Shown: piece after piece, positions 1 through 5,015 of the stretch
How the letters are laid out: each line of letters begins with the position of its first letter
Numbering within the stretch: position 1 is the stretch's first letter
Notes under the pieces: model-generated
The model's input: the letters and a program-made list of their open reading frames with translations, nothing else
Told to the model about the DNA's origin: nothing
The model's database searches: none
Made by a program: the position numbers and the translations under genes
Assembly: GCA_937954195.1 (NCBI GenBank)
Contig: CALFYR010000199.1
Coordinates: 1-5,015, forward strand
Direction: 5' to 3'
DNA from: an uncultured Dehalococcoidia bacterium
GTDB taxonomy: Bacteria; Chloroflexota; Dehalococcoidia; Tepidiformales; Tepidiformaceae
Length of the DNA stretch: 5,015 nucleotides

Positions 1-1
1 G

Positions 2-1051
2 ATCATCAGCGAAACCGACGGCGTCGTGGAGATCGTCGCCGAGAATGAGCGCCGCATCGTCCGCGTCACCAACGTCGATACGCTCATCGAGGAGTACGAC
101 GTACCCTCGAGGGGTGAGGCACTGGTGAAGGATGGCGACCGGATTTCGGCCGGCGCGGTCATCGCCCAGGGCAGCCTGAGCAAGAAGGCCGAGGCCGCGA
201 ACGAAGTCGCCGAGCAAGTCGTCTCCCGCATCAGCGGCATCGTCCGTGTGCTGCCGAAGAACCGGCTCCAGGTGGTGTACGAAGAGCGCGAAGAGCGCGA
301 GTACGCCATCCCCGCCGCTGCCCGCCTCCTCGTGGAAGACGGCCAGATGGTGTATGCCGGTGACCAGCTCACGGAAGGCGCCAAGAACCCGCAGCACATC
401 CTGCACATCCAGGGACGCGACGCTGTCCGGAAGTACATGGTCGATGAAGTCCAGAAGGTCTATAAGTCCCAGGGCGTGAACATCAACGACAAGCATGTCG
501 AGGTGATCACCCGCCAGATGCTCCGCCGCGTGAAGGTGGACCATCCCGGCGACACGGGCCTTCTCCCGGGCGACCTGTACGACCGCCGGCTGTTCGAGGA
601 ACTGAACAACCGCATCATCGCCGAAGGCGGCGAGCCGGCAACGGCCCAGCCTGTCCTCCTTGGCGTCACCAAGGCGTCCCTCAACACCGATTCGTGGCTC
701 GCCGCCGCCTCCTTCCAGGAGACGACGCGTGTGCTCACGAATGCAGCCGTTGATGGCTCCACTGACAAGCTCCTTGGCCTCAAGGAGAACGTCATCATCG
801 GTAAGCTCATCCCGGCGCGGAGCGACATCGAAGTGCCGAAGCGCGAGCACTACGCCGAGCTCGATGTGCCCGAATCCCTCCTCCTCGAAGAGGAGTCGGA
901 GCTCGAGCGCATGCTGGCCGAACGCGAAGCAGGCGCCTACCGGCGCCCCGGTGCTGTGGGCCTCCTCGATGAGGAAGACGAGGAAATCGGCGCCCTTGCC
1001 GAAGACGACGACGATGACCCCATCATCGGCGGCGACGACGAGGACGAGTAG
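2..1051 (+). CDS. rpoC: DNA-directed RNA polymerase subunit beta' (RpoC), C-terminal part, 5' end cut by window edge
   Basis: RpoC is the largest subunit of core RNA polymerase and carries the catalytic centre. Only the last 349 residues are visible; the frame is open to the left edge, so the GTG at 26 is an internal valine codon and not a start. Visible residues 3-57 and 76-126 are two related barrel-like modules, each ending in a LVxDGxxxxAG pattern. They are followed by the conserved beta' end: VNINDKHVEVI (159-169), HPGDTGLLPGD (181-191), EPATAQPVLLGVTKASL (211-227), ASFQETTRVL (236-245) and GLKENVIIGKLIPA (259-272). These motifs make the identification certain. The trigger loop and the Mg-binding NADFDGD motif lie upstream, outside the window. 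The last 57 residues or so are a low-complexity tail rich in Glu and Asp. A strong hairpin follows the stop codon by 20 bases, which suggests the end of the rpoBC transcript. Confidence 0.98.
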   Translation: MISETDGVVEIVAENERRIVRVTNVDTLIEEYDVPSRGEALVKDGDRISAGAVIAQGSLSKKAEAANEVAEQVVSRISGIVRVLPKNRLQVVYEEREEREYAIPAAARLLVEDGQMVYAGDQLTEGAKNPQHILHIQGRDAVRKYMVDEVQKVYKSQGVNINDKHVEVITRQMLRRVKVDHPGDTGLLPGDLYDRRLFEELNNRIIAEGGEPATAQPVLLGVTKASLNTDSWLAAASFQETTRVLTNAAVDGSTDKLLGLKENVIIGKLIPARSDIEVPKREHYAELDVPESLLLEEESELERMLAEREAGAYRRPGAVGLLDEEDEEIGALAEDDDDDPIIGGDDEDE

Positions 1052-1071
1052 CCTGCACTTCCCGCAGTATC

Positions 1072-1099
1072 AAAGGGCCTCCCGCAAGGGAGGCCCTTT
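1072..1099. terminator. Rho-independent-type hairpin between convergent genes, probably bidirectional
   Basis: A perfect 12-bp inverted repeat: AAAGGGCCTCCC at 1072-1083 pairs with GGGAGGCCCTTT at 1088-1099, around a GCAA loop, a GNRA-type tetraloop. On the plus strand the stem ends in TTT and continues CTTCG. Read on the minus strand it also ends in TTT, because the stem is A-rich on one side and T-rich on the other. It sits 20 bases after the rpoC stop and 26 bases after the stop of the minus-strand radical SAM gene, where a shared terminator would be expected. The U-tract is short on both strands, so its efficiency is uncertain. Confidence 0.85.
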
Positions 1100-1125
1100 C
1101 TTCGTCCGGAAAAGGGGAGTGAGGG

Positions 1126-3036
1126 CTACACCAGCTCCAGCGCCTCGCCTTCATACTTCCGGGCGCCCCGGCGCAGTTCGACAAGCTTGCCGAGCTTCAC
1201 CTCGCAATCGAGCACGCCCTTCGAGCCGTTGAGCGCATCGAAGTTCTGCATGCCGCAGACGTTGCAGGCGCCGTGGTGGCAGTCGGCGACGGTCTTCACG
1301 GTGTGCACATCGCGCCACTGGCCGCGCAGGTAGCTCTTCGTCACGCCGCAATCGATGTGGTCCCATGGCAGCGGTTCGCGCGTGTCCCACTCACGATGAG
1401 CGAACCACTCCGCATCCACACCGGTCGCCGCGAACGCGTCCTGCCAGCGCTCGTAGCTGAAGAACTCGCTCCACGCATCAAACTTGGCTCCGCGCCTCCA
1501 TGCTTCGTAGACCGAGTTGGCTACGCGCCGGTCGCCTCGGCTCAGCACGGCCTCGACGAAGCTGTCCTTCGGGTCGTTCCAGCTGAATTCCACGCCATTC
1601 GAACGGCAGCCGTCCTTCAGCAGGTAGTGCTTCGGGGTCAGCTCATCGGCTGTGTCCTGCCGTGCCCACTGGAACGGCGTGTGGGGCTTTGGAACCAGGT
1701 TGCTGGTGCTCACCCGCACCTTCGCGCGGCCGCCTACGTACTTCTTGCCTAAGGCCTTCACCTTGCTGCCCATCTCGATGATCCCGGAGACGTCTTCCTC
1801 GGTCTCCGTAGGGAGGCCGACCATGAAGTACATCTTGATCCCGGTCCACCCGCGCTGGAAGGCGTTCTCAGCCGCGCCAAGCAGGTCGTCCTCGCTCACG
1901 AGCTTGTTGATCGCGTTGCGCAGCCGCTGGCTCCCCGCTTCCGGCGCGAGCGTCAGCGTGTGCTTCTTCCCGGTGGCAACGGCGTTCGCCACATCCACCG
2001 AGAAGGTGTCGACGCGCGTGCTTGGCAGGCTGACCTTCAGGTTGTCGAAGGTGCTCGTCAGTTGCCGAACCATCGGAACGATCTGGCTGTGGTCCGTGGT
2101 GCTGAGGGAGAGCAGGGAAAGCTCGTCGTAGCCGGTGTTGGCCATCAGCTGACGGGCCGCCTCCACCACCTCTTCCGGGCTCCGTTCGCGCGTGGGCCGG
2201 TAGATCATGCCCGCCTGGCAGAATCGGCAGCCCTGGGTGCACCCGCGCTGAATCTCCACTGCGGCACGATCGTGGACCGTCTGGAGAAACGGAATGATCG
2301 GCTTCACGAGCGCGGGTGGCAGCGTTTCAACGATGCGGCGGGTGACGGTCTTCGGCGCCCCCGGAACCGCTGGCTCCAGGGCGGCGAAGTGGTTGCTCTC
2401 GTCGTAGCGCGCTTCGTAGAACGCCGGGACGTAGTTTCCAGGCATCGCCAGCAGGTCGCGCAGGCGTGTCTCACGATTCGCGTTCGTTCGCTTCCATGTC
2501 CGCACCAGCTCCGCGATCTCCGCGACCGCATCCTCGCCTTCGCCCATCACGAAGGCATCGACGAATGGCGCCATTGGCTCGGGGTTGAACGCCCCGCTCC
2601 CGCCCGCGACGACAATCGGGTCTTCATCCGTGCGGTCCTTCGACCAGACCGGGATGCCGGCGAGGTCGAGCATGTTCAGCACGTTCGTATAGTTCATCTC
2701 GTACTGGAGCGTGAACCCGAAGATGTCCGCGTCTCGAGCTGGATGCCGCGTCTCCAGCGTCCAGAGCGGCGTGCCTTCGCGCCGCATCTCGTCTTCCATG
2801 TCCGTCCACGGTGCAAACGTCCGCTCGCAAACCACGTCATCCAGTTTGTTGAGGATGTCGTAGAGGATGCCGATGCCCATGTTCGACATGCCGATGTCGT
2901 ACACGTCCGGGTAGGCGAGAACGAACCGCACGGTGGCGGCGTCCCAGTCCTTCGTCACGCTATTGAACTCGCCGCCGGTATAGCGGGCGGGCTTGGCAAT
3001 GCGACTCAACAGGTGGTCAATCGTCACGGTTGTCAT
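1126..3036 (-). CDS. Radical SAM protein of the uncharacterized TIGR03960 family, with B12-binding-like N-terminal domain
   Basis: A 636-residue protein of unknown substrate. Residues about 35-185 resemble the Rossmann-like B12-binding domain of radical SAM proteins, with YPDVYDIGMSNMG at 42-54 and the GEGEDA turn at 165-170. The DxHxxG cobalamin-ligand motif is absent, so classical His-on B12 binding is doubtful. The radical SAM core begins near 255, with Cys 266, 270 and 273 in RGCTQGCRFCQAG, the CxxxCxxC triad for the 4Fe-4S cluster that cleaves S-adenosylmethionine. Later core motifs are LTLAPEAGSQRLR (361-373) and MYFMVGLPTET (402-412). The C-terminus has a second cysteine group (586, 591, 594, plus 563 and 611), which may hold another metal site. 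The ATG at 3036 was chosen because GGAGG lies 7 bases before it and homology-like sequence begins there. The frame runs open 102 codons further upstream, but that part overlaps ispD on the other strand and looks like non-coding shadow. In many bacteria this family is fused or adjacent to a DUF2344/TIGR03936 protein; none is present here. The family call is from memory of motifs. Confidence 0.93.
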   Translation of the reverse strand: MTTVTIDHLLSRIAKPARYTGGEFNSVTKDWDAATVRFVLAYPDVYDIGMSNMGIGILYDILNKLDDVVCERTFAPWTDMEDEMRREGTPLWTLETRHPARDADIFGFTLQYEMNYTNVLNMLDLAGIPVWSKDRTDEDPIVVAGGSGAFNPEPMAPFVDAFVMGEGEDAVAEIAELVRTWKRTNANRETRLRDLLAMPGNYVPAFYEARYDESNHFAALEPAVPGAPKTVTRRIVETLPPALVKPIIPFLQTVHDRAAVEIQRGCTQGCRFCQAGMIYRPTRERSPEEVVEAARQLMANTGYDELSLLSLSTTDHSQIVPMVRQLTSTFDNLKVSLPSTRVDTFSVDVANAVATGKKHTLTLAPEAGSQRLRNAINKLVSEDDLLGAAENAFQRGWTGIKMYFMVGLPTETEEDVSGIIEMGSKVKALGKKYVGGRAKVRVSTSNLVPKPHTPFQWARQDTADELTPKHYLLKDGCRSNGVEFSWNDPKDSFVEAVLSRGDRRVANSVYEAWRRGAKFDAWSEFFSYERWQDAFAATGVDAEWFAHREWDTREPLPWDHIDCGVTKSYLRGQWRDVHTVKTVADCHHGACNVCGMQNFDALNGSKGVLDCEVKLGKLVELRRGARKYEGEALELV

Positions 3037-3142
3037 GGTGGTTCCTCCGTGCCGGGCAGGTGAGACGAATCCGGCGGGGCGAACCTCCATGGTAGCAGGC
3101 GAATTCAAACCGTCCGAACTGCCCGCTGACCGGTTCTTCACG
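3037..3142. promoter_or_regulatory. Divergent intergenic region between the radical SAM gene and ispD
   Basis: This 106-bp gap separates two divergently transcribed genes and so should hold both promoters, or a shared control region. I see no confident -35/-10 pair on either strand. On the minus strand TACCAT (3091-3086) is a possible -10 with only a poor -35 upstream. No clear inverted repeat or riboswitch-like fold is visible, and the gap is short for a riboswitch. Promoter function rests on gene arrangement, not on a recognised motif. If ispD starts at the alternative ATG at 3089, the gap shrinks to 52 bp. Confidence 0.45.
3044..3048 (-). promoter_or_regulatory. Shine-Dalgarno of the radical SAM gene
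   Basis: On the minus strand the sequence reads GGAGG-AACCACC-ATG: a consensus Shine-Dalgarno with a 7-base spacer before the ATG at 3036. This decides the start codon against the longer open frame that reaches 3342 and would overlap ispD. Confidence 0.88.
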
Positions 3143-3835
3143 ATGGCGGATACTCCAACCGTGAACTTCGATGCGGTCATCGTCGCCGCTGGCTCGTCCA
3201 CCCGATTTGGTGGCGTGGACAAGCTCTCCGCCGACCTGTGTGGTCGGCCGGTGCTCGCCTGGTCGCTGGCGCTCTTCGAGTCCCTCCCGGGGCGCGGATG
3301 CCTCGCCATCGTGACAAGCGCCGACCGTGTCCCCGAAGTCACACAGCTCGCTGAAGCCTGGTGTCCGAAGGTCTGCTTCCGCGTCGTCGAAGGAGGCGCC
3401 CGCCGGCGCGATAGCGTTGAGGCAGGCCTCCATCAGTGCGCGAACCGGTACGTCGCAATTCACGACGGCGCCCGCCCGCTAGTTACCCGGGAGCTGGTCG
3501 AACGTGTGCTTGCCGCTGCCGAAGGACGGCCGGGAGCAATCGCCGCGACGGCGGTGACCGACACGATCAAAGAGGTGAGCGAGGGAATGGTCGTGGGGCA
3601 CCCGGATCGCGCCCGCCTTTGGGCGGCACAGACTCCACAGGTCGTCCTGCGCCAGGCATGGCTCGATGCCGCCGCCATGTCCGACAACGACGAGACGGAT
3701 GACGCGGCAATGCTTTCGCGGCTTGGGCTGGAATGTGCAGTGGCCGAAGGAAGCCCGGAGAACATCAAGATCACCCGGCCGCTCGACCTCGAGCTCGCGT
3801 CGGCGGTACTTCGGCAGCGAGGTCAGGCGTCATGA
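3143..3835 (+). CDS. ispD: 2-C-methyl-D-erythritol 4-phosphate cytidylyltransferase (IspD)
   Basis: A cytosolic enzyme of the MEP isoprenoid pathway that joins CTP and 2-C-methyl-D-erythritol 4-phosphate to give CDP-methylerythritol and pyrophosphate. At 230 residues it has the usual length of a stand-alone IspD. The nucleotide-binding loop AAGSSTRFGG.DK (15-27) supplies Arg21 and Lys27, matching R20 and K27 of the E. coli enzyme. GGARRRDSVEAGL (84-96), IHDGARPLV (106-114) and AVTDTIK (137-143) follow. DRARLWAAQTPQ (155-166) contains the expected substrate-side arginine (Arg156), TDD (185-187) follows, and NIKITRPLDLELA (207-219) has the conserved Lys209. All key residues are intact. The ATG at 3143 puts eight residues before the first beta strand, as is usual, but no clear Shine-Dalgarno precedes it. 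An in-frame ATG at 3089 would add 18 residues without family resemblance. The stop overlaps the ispF start by ATGA. The function call is certain and the start moderately so. Confidence 0.96.
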   Translation: MADTPTVNFDAVIVAAGSSTRFGGVDKLSADLCGRPVLAWSLALFESLPGRGCLAIVTSADRVPEVTQLAEAWCPKVCFRVVEGGARRRDSVEAGLHQCANRYVAIHDGARPLVTRELVERVLAAAEGRPGAIAATAVTDTIKEVSEGMVVGHPDRARLWAAQTPQVVLRQAWLDAAAMSDNDETDDAAMLSRLGLECAVAEGSPENIKITRPLDLELASAVLRQRGQAS

Positions 3836-4305
3836 GGATCGGGATGGGCGAGGACCTCCACCGCGTGGACGACGGCCGGACCCTCGTACTCGGCGGCGTC
3901 ATCATCGAAGAAGGTCCCGGCCTTTCGGGCCACAGCGACGCTGACGTGCTGCTGCACGCCATTACGGATGCAGTCCTTGGCGCGGCCGCGCTGGGCGATA
4001 TCGGCCACTACTTCCCGCCCAGCGACCCGCGTTACGCCCACGCCGATAGCGCCGACTTCCTGCGGAAGGCCCTGGAACTCGCGCGCGATGCCGGACTTGT
4101 GGTTTCGAACATCGACACCACGGTTCGCACGGAACGCCCGAAACTCGCTCCCTATATTCCCCACATCCGTGAGCGGATAGCCGAAATCGTGGGCGTTGAG
4201 GTTGGAGCCGTCAGCGTGAAGGCCAAGACGTCCGAGGGACTGGACGCAGTCGGGCGGGGCGAAGCAATGTCCGCAACCGCGGTGGTCTTGCTCGACACGG
4301 CGTGA
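3832..4305 (+). CDS. ispF: 2-C-methyl-D-erythritol 2,4-cyclodiphosphate synthase (IspF)
   Basis: IspF cyclises CDP-methylerythritol 2-phosphate to 2-C-methyl-D-erythritol 2,4-cyclodiphosphate, releasing CMP. It acts as a cytosolic zinc-dependent homotrimer, two steps after IspD. The 157-residue length is typical. RIGMGEDLHRV at 2-12 gives the metal ligands Asp8 and His10, and SGHSDADVLLHA at 32-43 gives the third ligand His42. GDIGHYFPPSDPRY (55-68), ERPKL (101-105) and VKAKTSEGLDAVGRGEAM (129-146) complete the active site, with Thr133, Glu135 and Arg142 at the same numbers as in E. coli IspF. The ATG at 3832 lies inside the last codons of ispD (ATGA), with a modest GAGG (3819-3822) nine bases upstream, so translation is probably coupled to ispD. 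Genomes in several phyla fuse the two into a single IspDF; here they are separate proteins in different frames. No terminator is evident after the stop. Confidence 0.97.
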   Translation: MRIGMGEDLHRVDDGRTLVLGGVIIEEGPGLSGHSDADVLLHAITDAVLGAAALGDIGHYFPPSDPRYAHADSADFLRKALELARDAGLVVSNIDTTVRTERPKLAPYIPHIRERIAEIVGVEVGAVSVKAKTSEGLDAVGRGEAMSATAVVLLDTA

Positions 4306-4337
4306 TCCCCGCTTCGCCCCTTCTGCCCGCCGGCCGG

Positions 4338-4343
4338 TAGAAT
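4338..4343 (+). promoter_or_regulatory. Possible -10 box of the CoA-transferase gene
   Basis: TAGAAT matches the sigma-70-type TATAAT at five of six positions and stands in an otherwise very GC-rich 68-bp gap. It lies 30 bases before the CoA-transferase ATG. No recognisable -35 hexamer is found 16-18 bases upstream, where the sequence is C-rich. It may be an activator-dependent or weak promoter, or chance. A start of transcription about seven bases downstream would fall at the left edge of the inverted repeat that follows. Confidence 0.4.
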
Positions 4344-4347
4344 GCCG

Positions 4348-4365
4348 CTCCAGCGCACGCTGGAG
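4348..4365. repeat. 18-bp inverted repeat covering the CoA-transferase ribosome binding site
   Basis: CTCCAGCG (4348-4355) and CGCTGGAG (4358-4365) are perfect reverse complements separated by CA. In RNA this would form seven base pairs with a four-base GCAC loop. The right arm contains GGAG of the Shine-Dalgarno, so the hairpin would hide it. In DNA the repeat starts five bases after the -10-like box, at the probable start of transcription, a normal operator position. Which role is real, if either, cannot be told from the sequence. Confidence 0.6.
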
Positions 4366-4367
4366 GG
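4362..4367 (+). promoter_or_regulatory. Shine-Dalgarno of the CoA-transferase gene
   Basis: GGAGGG lies six bases before the ATG at 4374, a strong ribosome binding site that fixes this start. Four of its bases belong to the right arm of the inverted repeat. Confidence 0.8.
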
Positions 4368-4373
4368 ACGCGA

Positions 4374-5015
4374 ATGGCCGGGCCGTTGGAGGGCATCAAG
4401 GTTGTGGAGATGGGGGTCTGGGTGGCCGGGCCTTCCTGTGCGGCAATGCTCGCGGATTGGGGCGCCGAAGTCATCAAGATCGAACCGCCCGAGGGCGACC
4501 CGTTCCGCGGACTCGGCGCCGCCTTCGGCGCCGTTATGAACCCGCCGTTCGAACTCGACAATCGCGGCAAGAAAAGCATAGCCCTCAACCTGGAGATCGA
4601 AGACGCCCGCTACGTCGCCGGCGACATCATCGATGCGGCGGACGTGTTCGTTTCGAACATGCGCCCCCGCGCCCTTGAGCGCCTCGGGTTCACCTACGAA
4701 AAGCTGTCGCAAACCAATCCCGGACTCATCTATTGCAACGTGACCGGCTATGGGCCCGACACCCCCGAAGCCAACCGGGCCGCGTACGACGTTGGTGCGT
4801 TCTGGGCGCGTGCCGGCGTGGTGGCGAGCCTCACTCCGGAGGGTGCTCTGCCCCCGCTTCAGCGCGGCGGAATGGGCGACCACATGACCGGCGCCAACGC
4901 GGCTGGCGCTGTCGCCGCAGCTCTCTTCGCACGGACGCGGACCGGCAGGGGCCAGCGTGTGGCCGTCTCCCTCACCCGTATCGGTATGTACATGATGGGC
5001 TGGGACGCGAACACC
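4374..5015 (+). CDS. CaiB/BaiF family (class III) CoA-transferase, N-terminal 214 residues, 3' end cut by window edge
   Basis: Class III CoA-transferases move coenzyme A between carboxylic acids through an aspartyl-CoA thioester. The substrate here cannot be named. The frame is open from the ATG to the right edge; full-length members are usually about 380-450 residues, so roughly half is seen. The start is typical: LEGIKVVEMG (5-14), AGPSCAAMLADWGAEVIKIE (18-37), PEGDPFR (39-45), then FELDNRGKKSIALNL (59-73) and NPGLIYCNVTGYG (115-127). GGMGDHMTG (165-173) contains Asp169, the position and context of the catalytic aspartate of formyl-CoA transferase (Asp169). AAYD at 136-139 has Tyr where racemases of the superfamily (alpha-methylacyl-CoA racemase) have the catalytic His, which favours a transferase. 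The gene follows ispF after 68 bases and has its own strong ribosome binding site and a -10-like box, so it is probably a separate unit. No metabolic link to ispDF is apparent. Confidence 0.93.
   Translation, partial: MAGPLEGIKVVEMGVWVAGPSCAAMLADWGAEVIKIEPPEGDPFRGLGAAFGAVMNPPFELDNRGKKSIALNLEIEDARYVAGDIIDAADVFVSNMRPRALERLGFTYEKLSQTNPGLIYCNVTGYGPDTPEANRAAYDVGAFWARAGVVASLTPEGALPPLQRGGMGDHMTGANAAGAVAAALFARTRTGRGQRVAVSLTRIGMYMMGWDANT

Noticed and set aside
26..1051. GTG at 26 as a real gene start
   Set aside because: The frame is open to the left edge and continues with RpoC-like residues, so this is an internal codon of a truncated gene.
660..1232. Plus-strand open frame of 190 codons overlapping the rpoC end
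   Set aside because: It is rich in Ser, Arg and Pro as expected for an out-of-frame read of rpoC, and runs through the terminator into the convergent gene.
1960..3063. Long plus-strand open frame of 367 codons
   Set aside because: It lies antisense to the radical SAM gene, shows no recognisable motif, and is the kind of frame that high GC at third positions leaves open.
3037..3342. N-terminal extension of the radical SAM open frame by 102 codons
   Set aside because: It overlaps ispD on the opposite strand, has no family-like sequence, and the consensus GGAGG sits exactly before the ATG at 3036.
4257..4320. Complementary segments GGGGCGAAGC (4257-4266) and GCTTCGCCCC (4311-4320) as a terminator after ispF
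   Set aside because: They are 44 bases apart, one lies inside ispF, and no T-run follows; a chance GC-rich match is more likely.
4331..4338. Palindrome CCGGCCGG-like run in the ispF/CoA-transferase gap
   Set aside because: It is short, pure G and C, has no loop or T-run, and is expected by chance at this base composition.
4152..4883. Minus-strand open frame of 243 codons opposite ispF and the CoA-transferase gene
   Set aside because: Both plus-strand genes are firmly identified by catalytic motifs; the reverse frame crosses the gene boundary and resembles no family.
4374..5015. Alpha-methylacyl-CoA racemase as the identity of the last gene
   Set aside because: The position of the catalytic histidine of the racemases appears as Tyr in AAYD, while the transferase aspartate (Asp169) is present.

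Overview
The window is GC-rich chromosomal DNA from a bacterium. G and C dominate the third codon positions of every real gene. The RpoC C-terminus, with tandem barrel-like repeats and a strongly acidic tail, reads like a Chloroflexota protein, possibly of the Dehalococcoidia/Tepidiforma/Thermomicrobia side. That placement is an inference from remembered family appearance, not from a search. No mobile element, CRISPR array, tRNA or rRNA is visible, and no stretch over about 110 bases lacks a gene.

Layout from left to right: (1) the 3' third of rpoC (+), entering from the left edge and ending at 1051; (2) a 74-bp convergent gap with a perfect 12-bp hairpin that probably terminates transcription from both sides; (3) on the minus strand (3036 to 1126), a 636-residue radical SAM protein of the uncharacterized TIGR03960 type, with a strong Shine-Dalgarno; (4) a 106-bp divergent gap; (5) ispD and ispF (+), overlapping by ATGA, two enzymes of the MEP isoprenoid pathway; (6) a 68-bp gap with a -10-like box and an 18-bp inverted repeat that covers the next ribosome binding site; (7) the 5' part of a class III (CaiB/BaiF) CoA-transferase gene (+), running off the right edge.

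IspD makes CDP-methylerythritol and IspF makes the cyclic diphosphate. The kinase between them in the pathway, IspE, is not in the window. The radical SAM and CoA-transferase genes have no evident pathway link to ispDF. The content is mostly core metabolism and transcription. The least understood item is the radical SAM protein, which here stands without its usual DUF2344 (TIGR03936) partner. I found no convincing new system.
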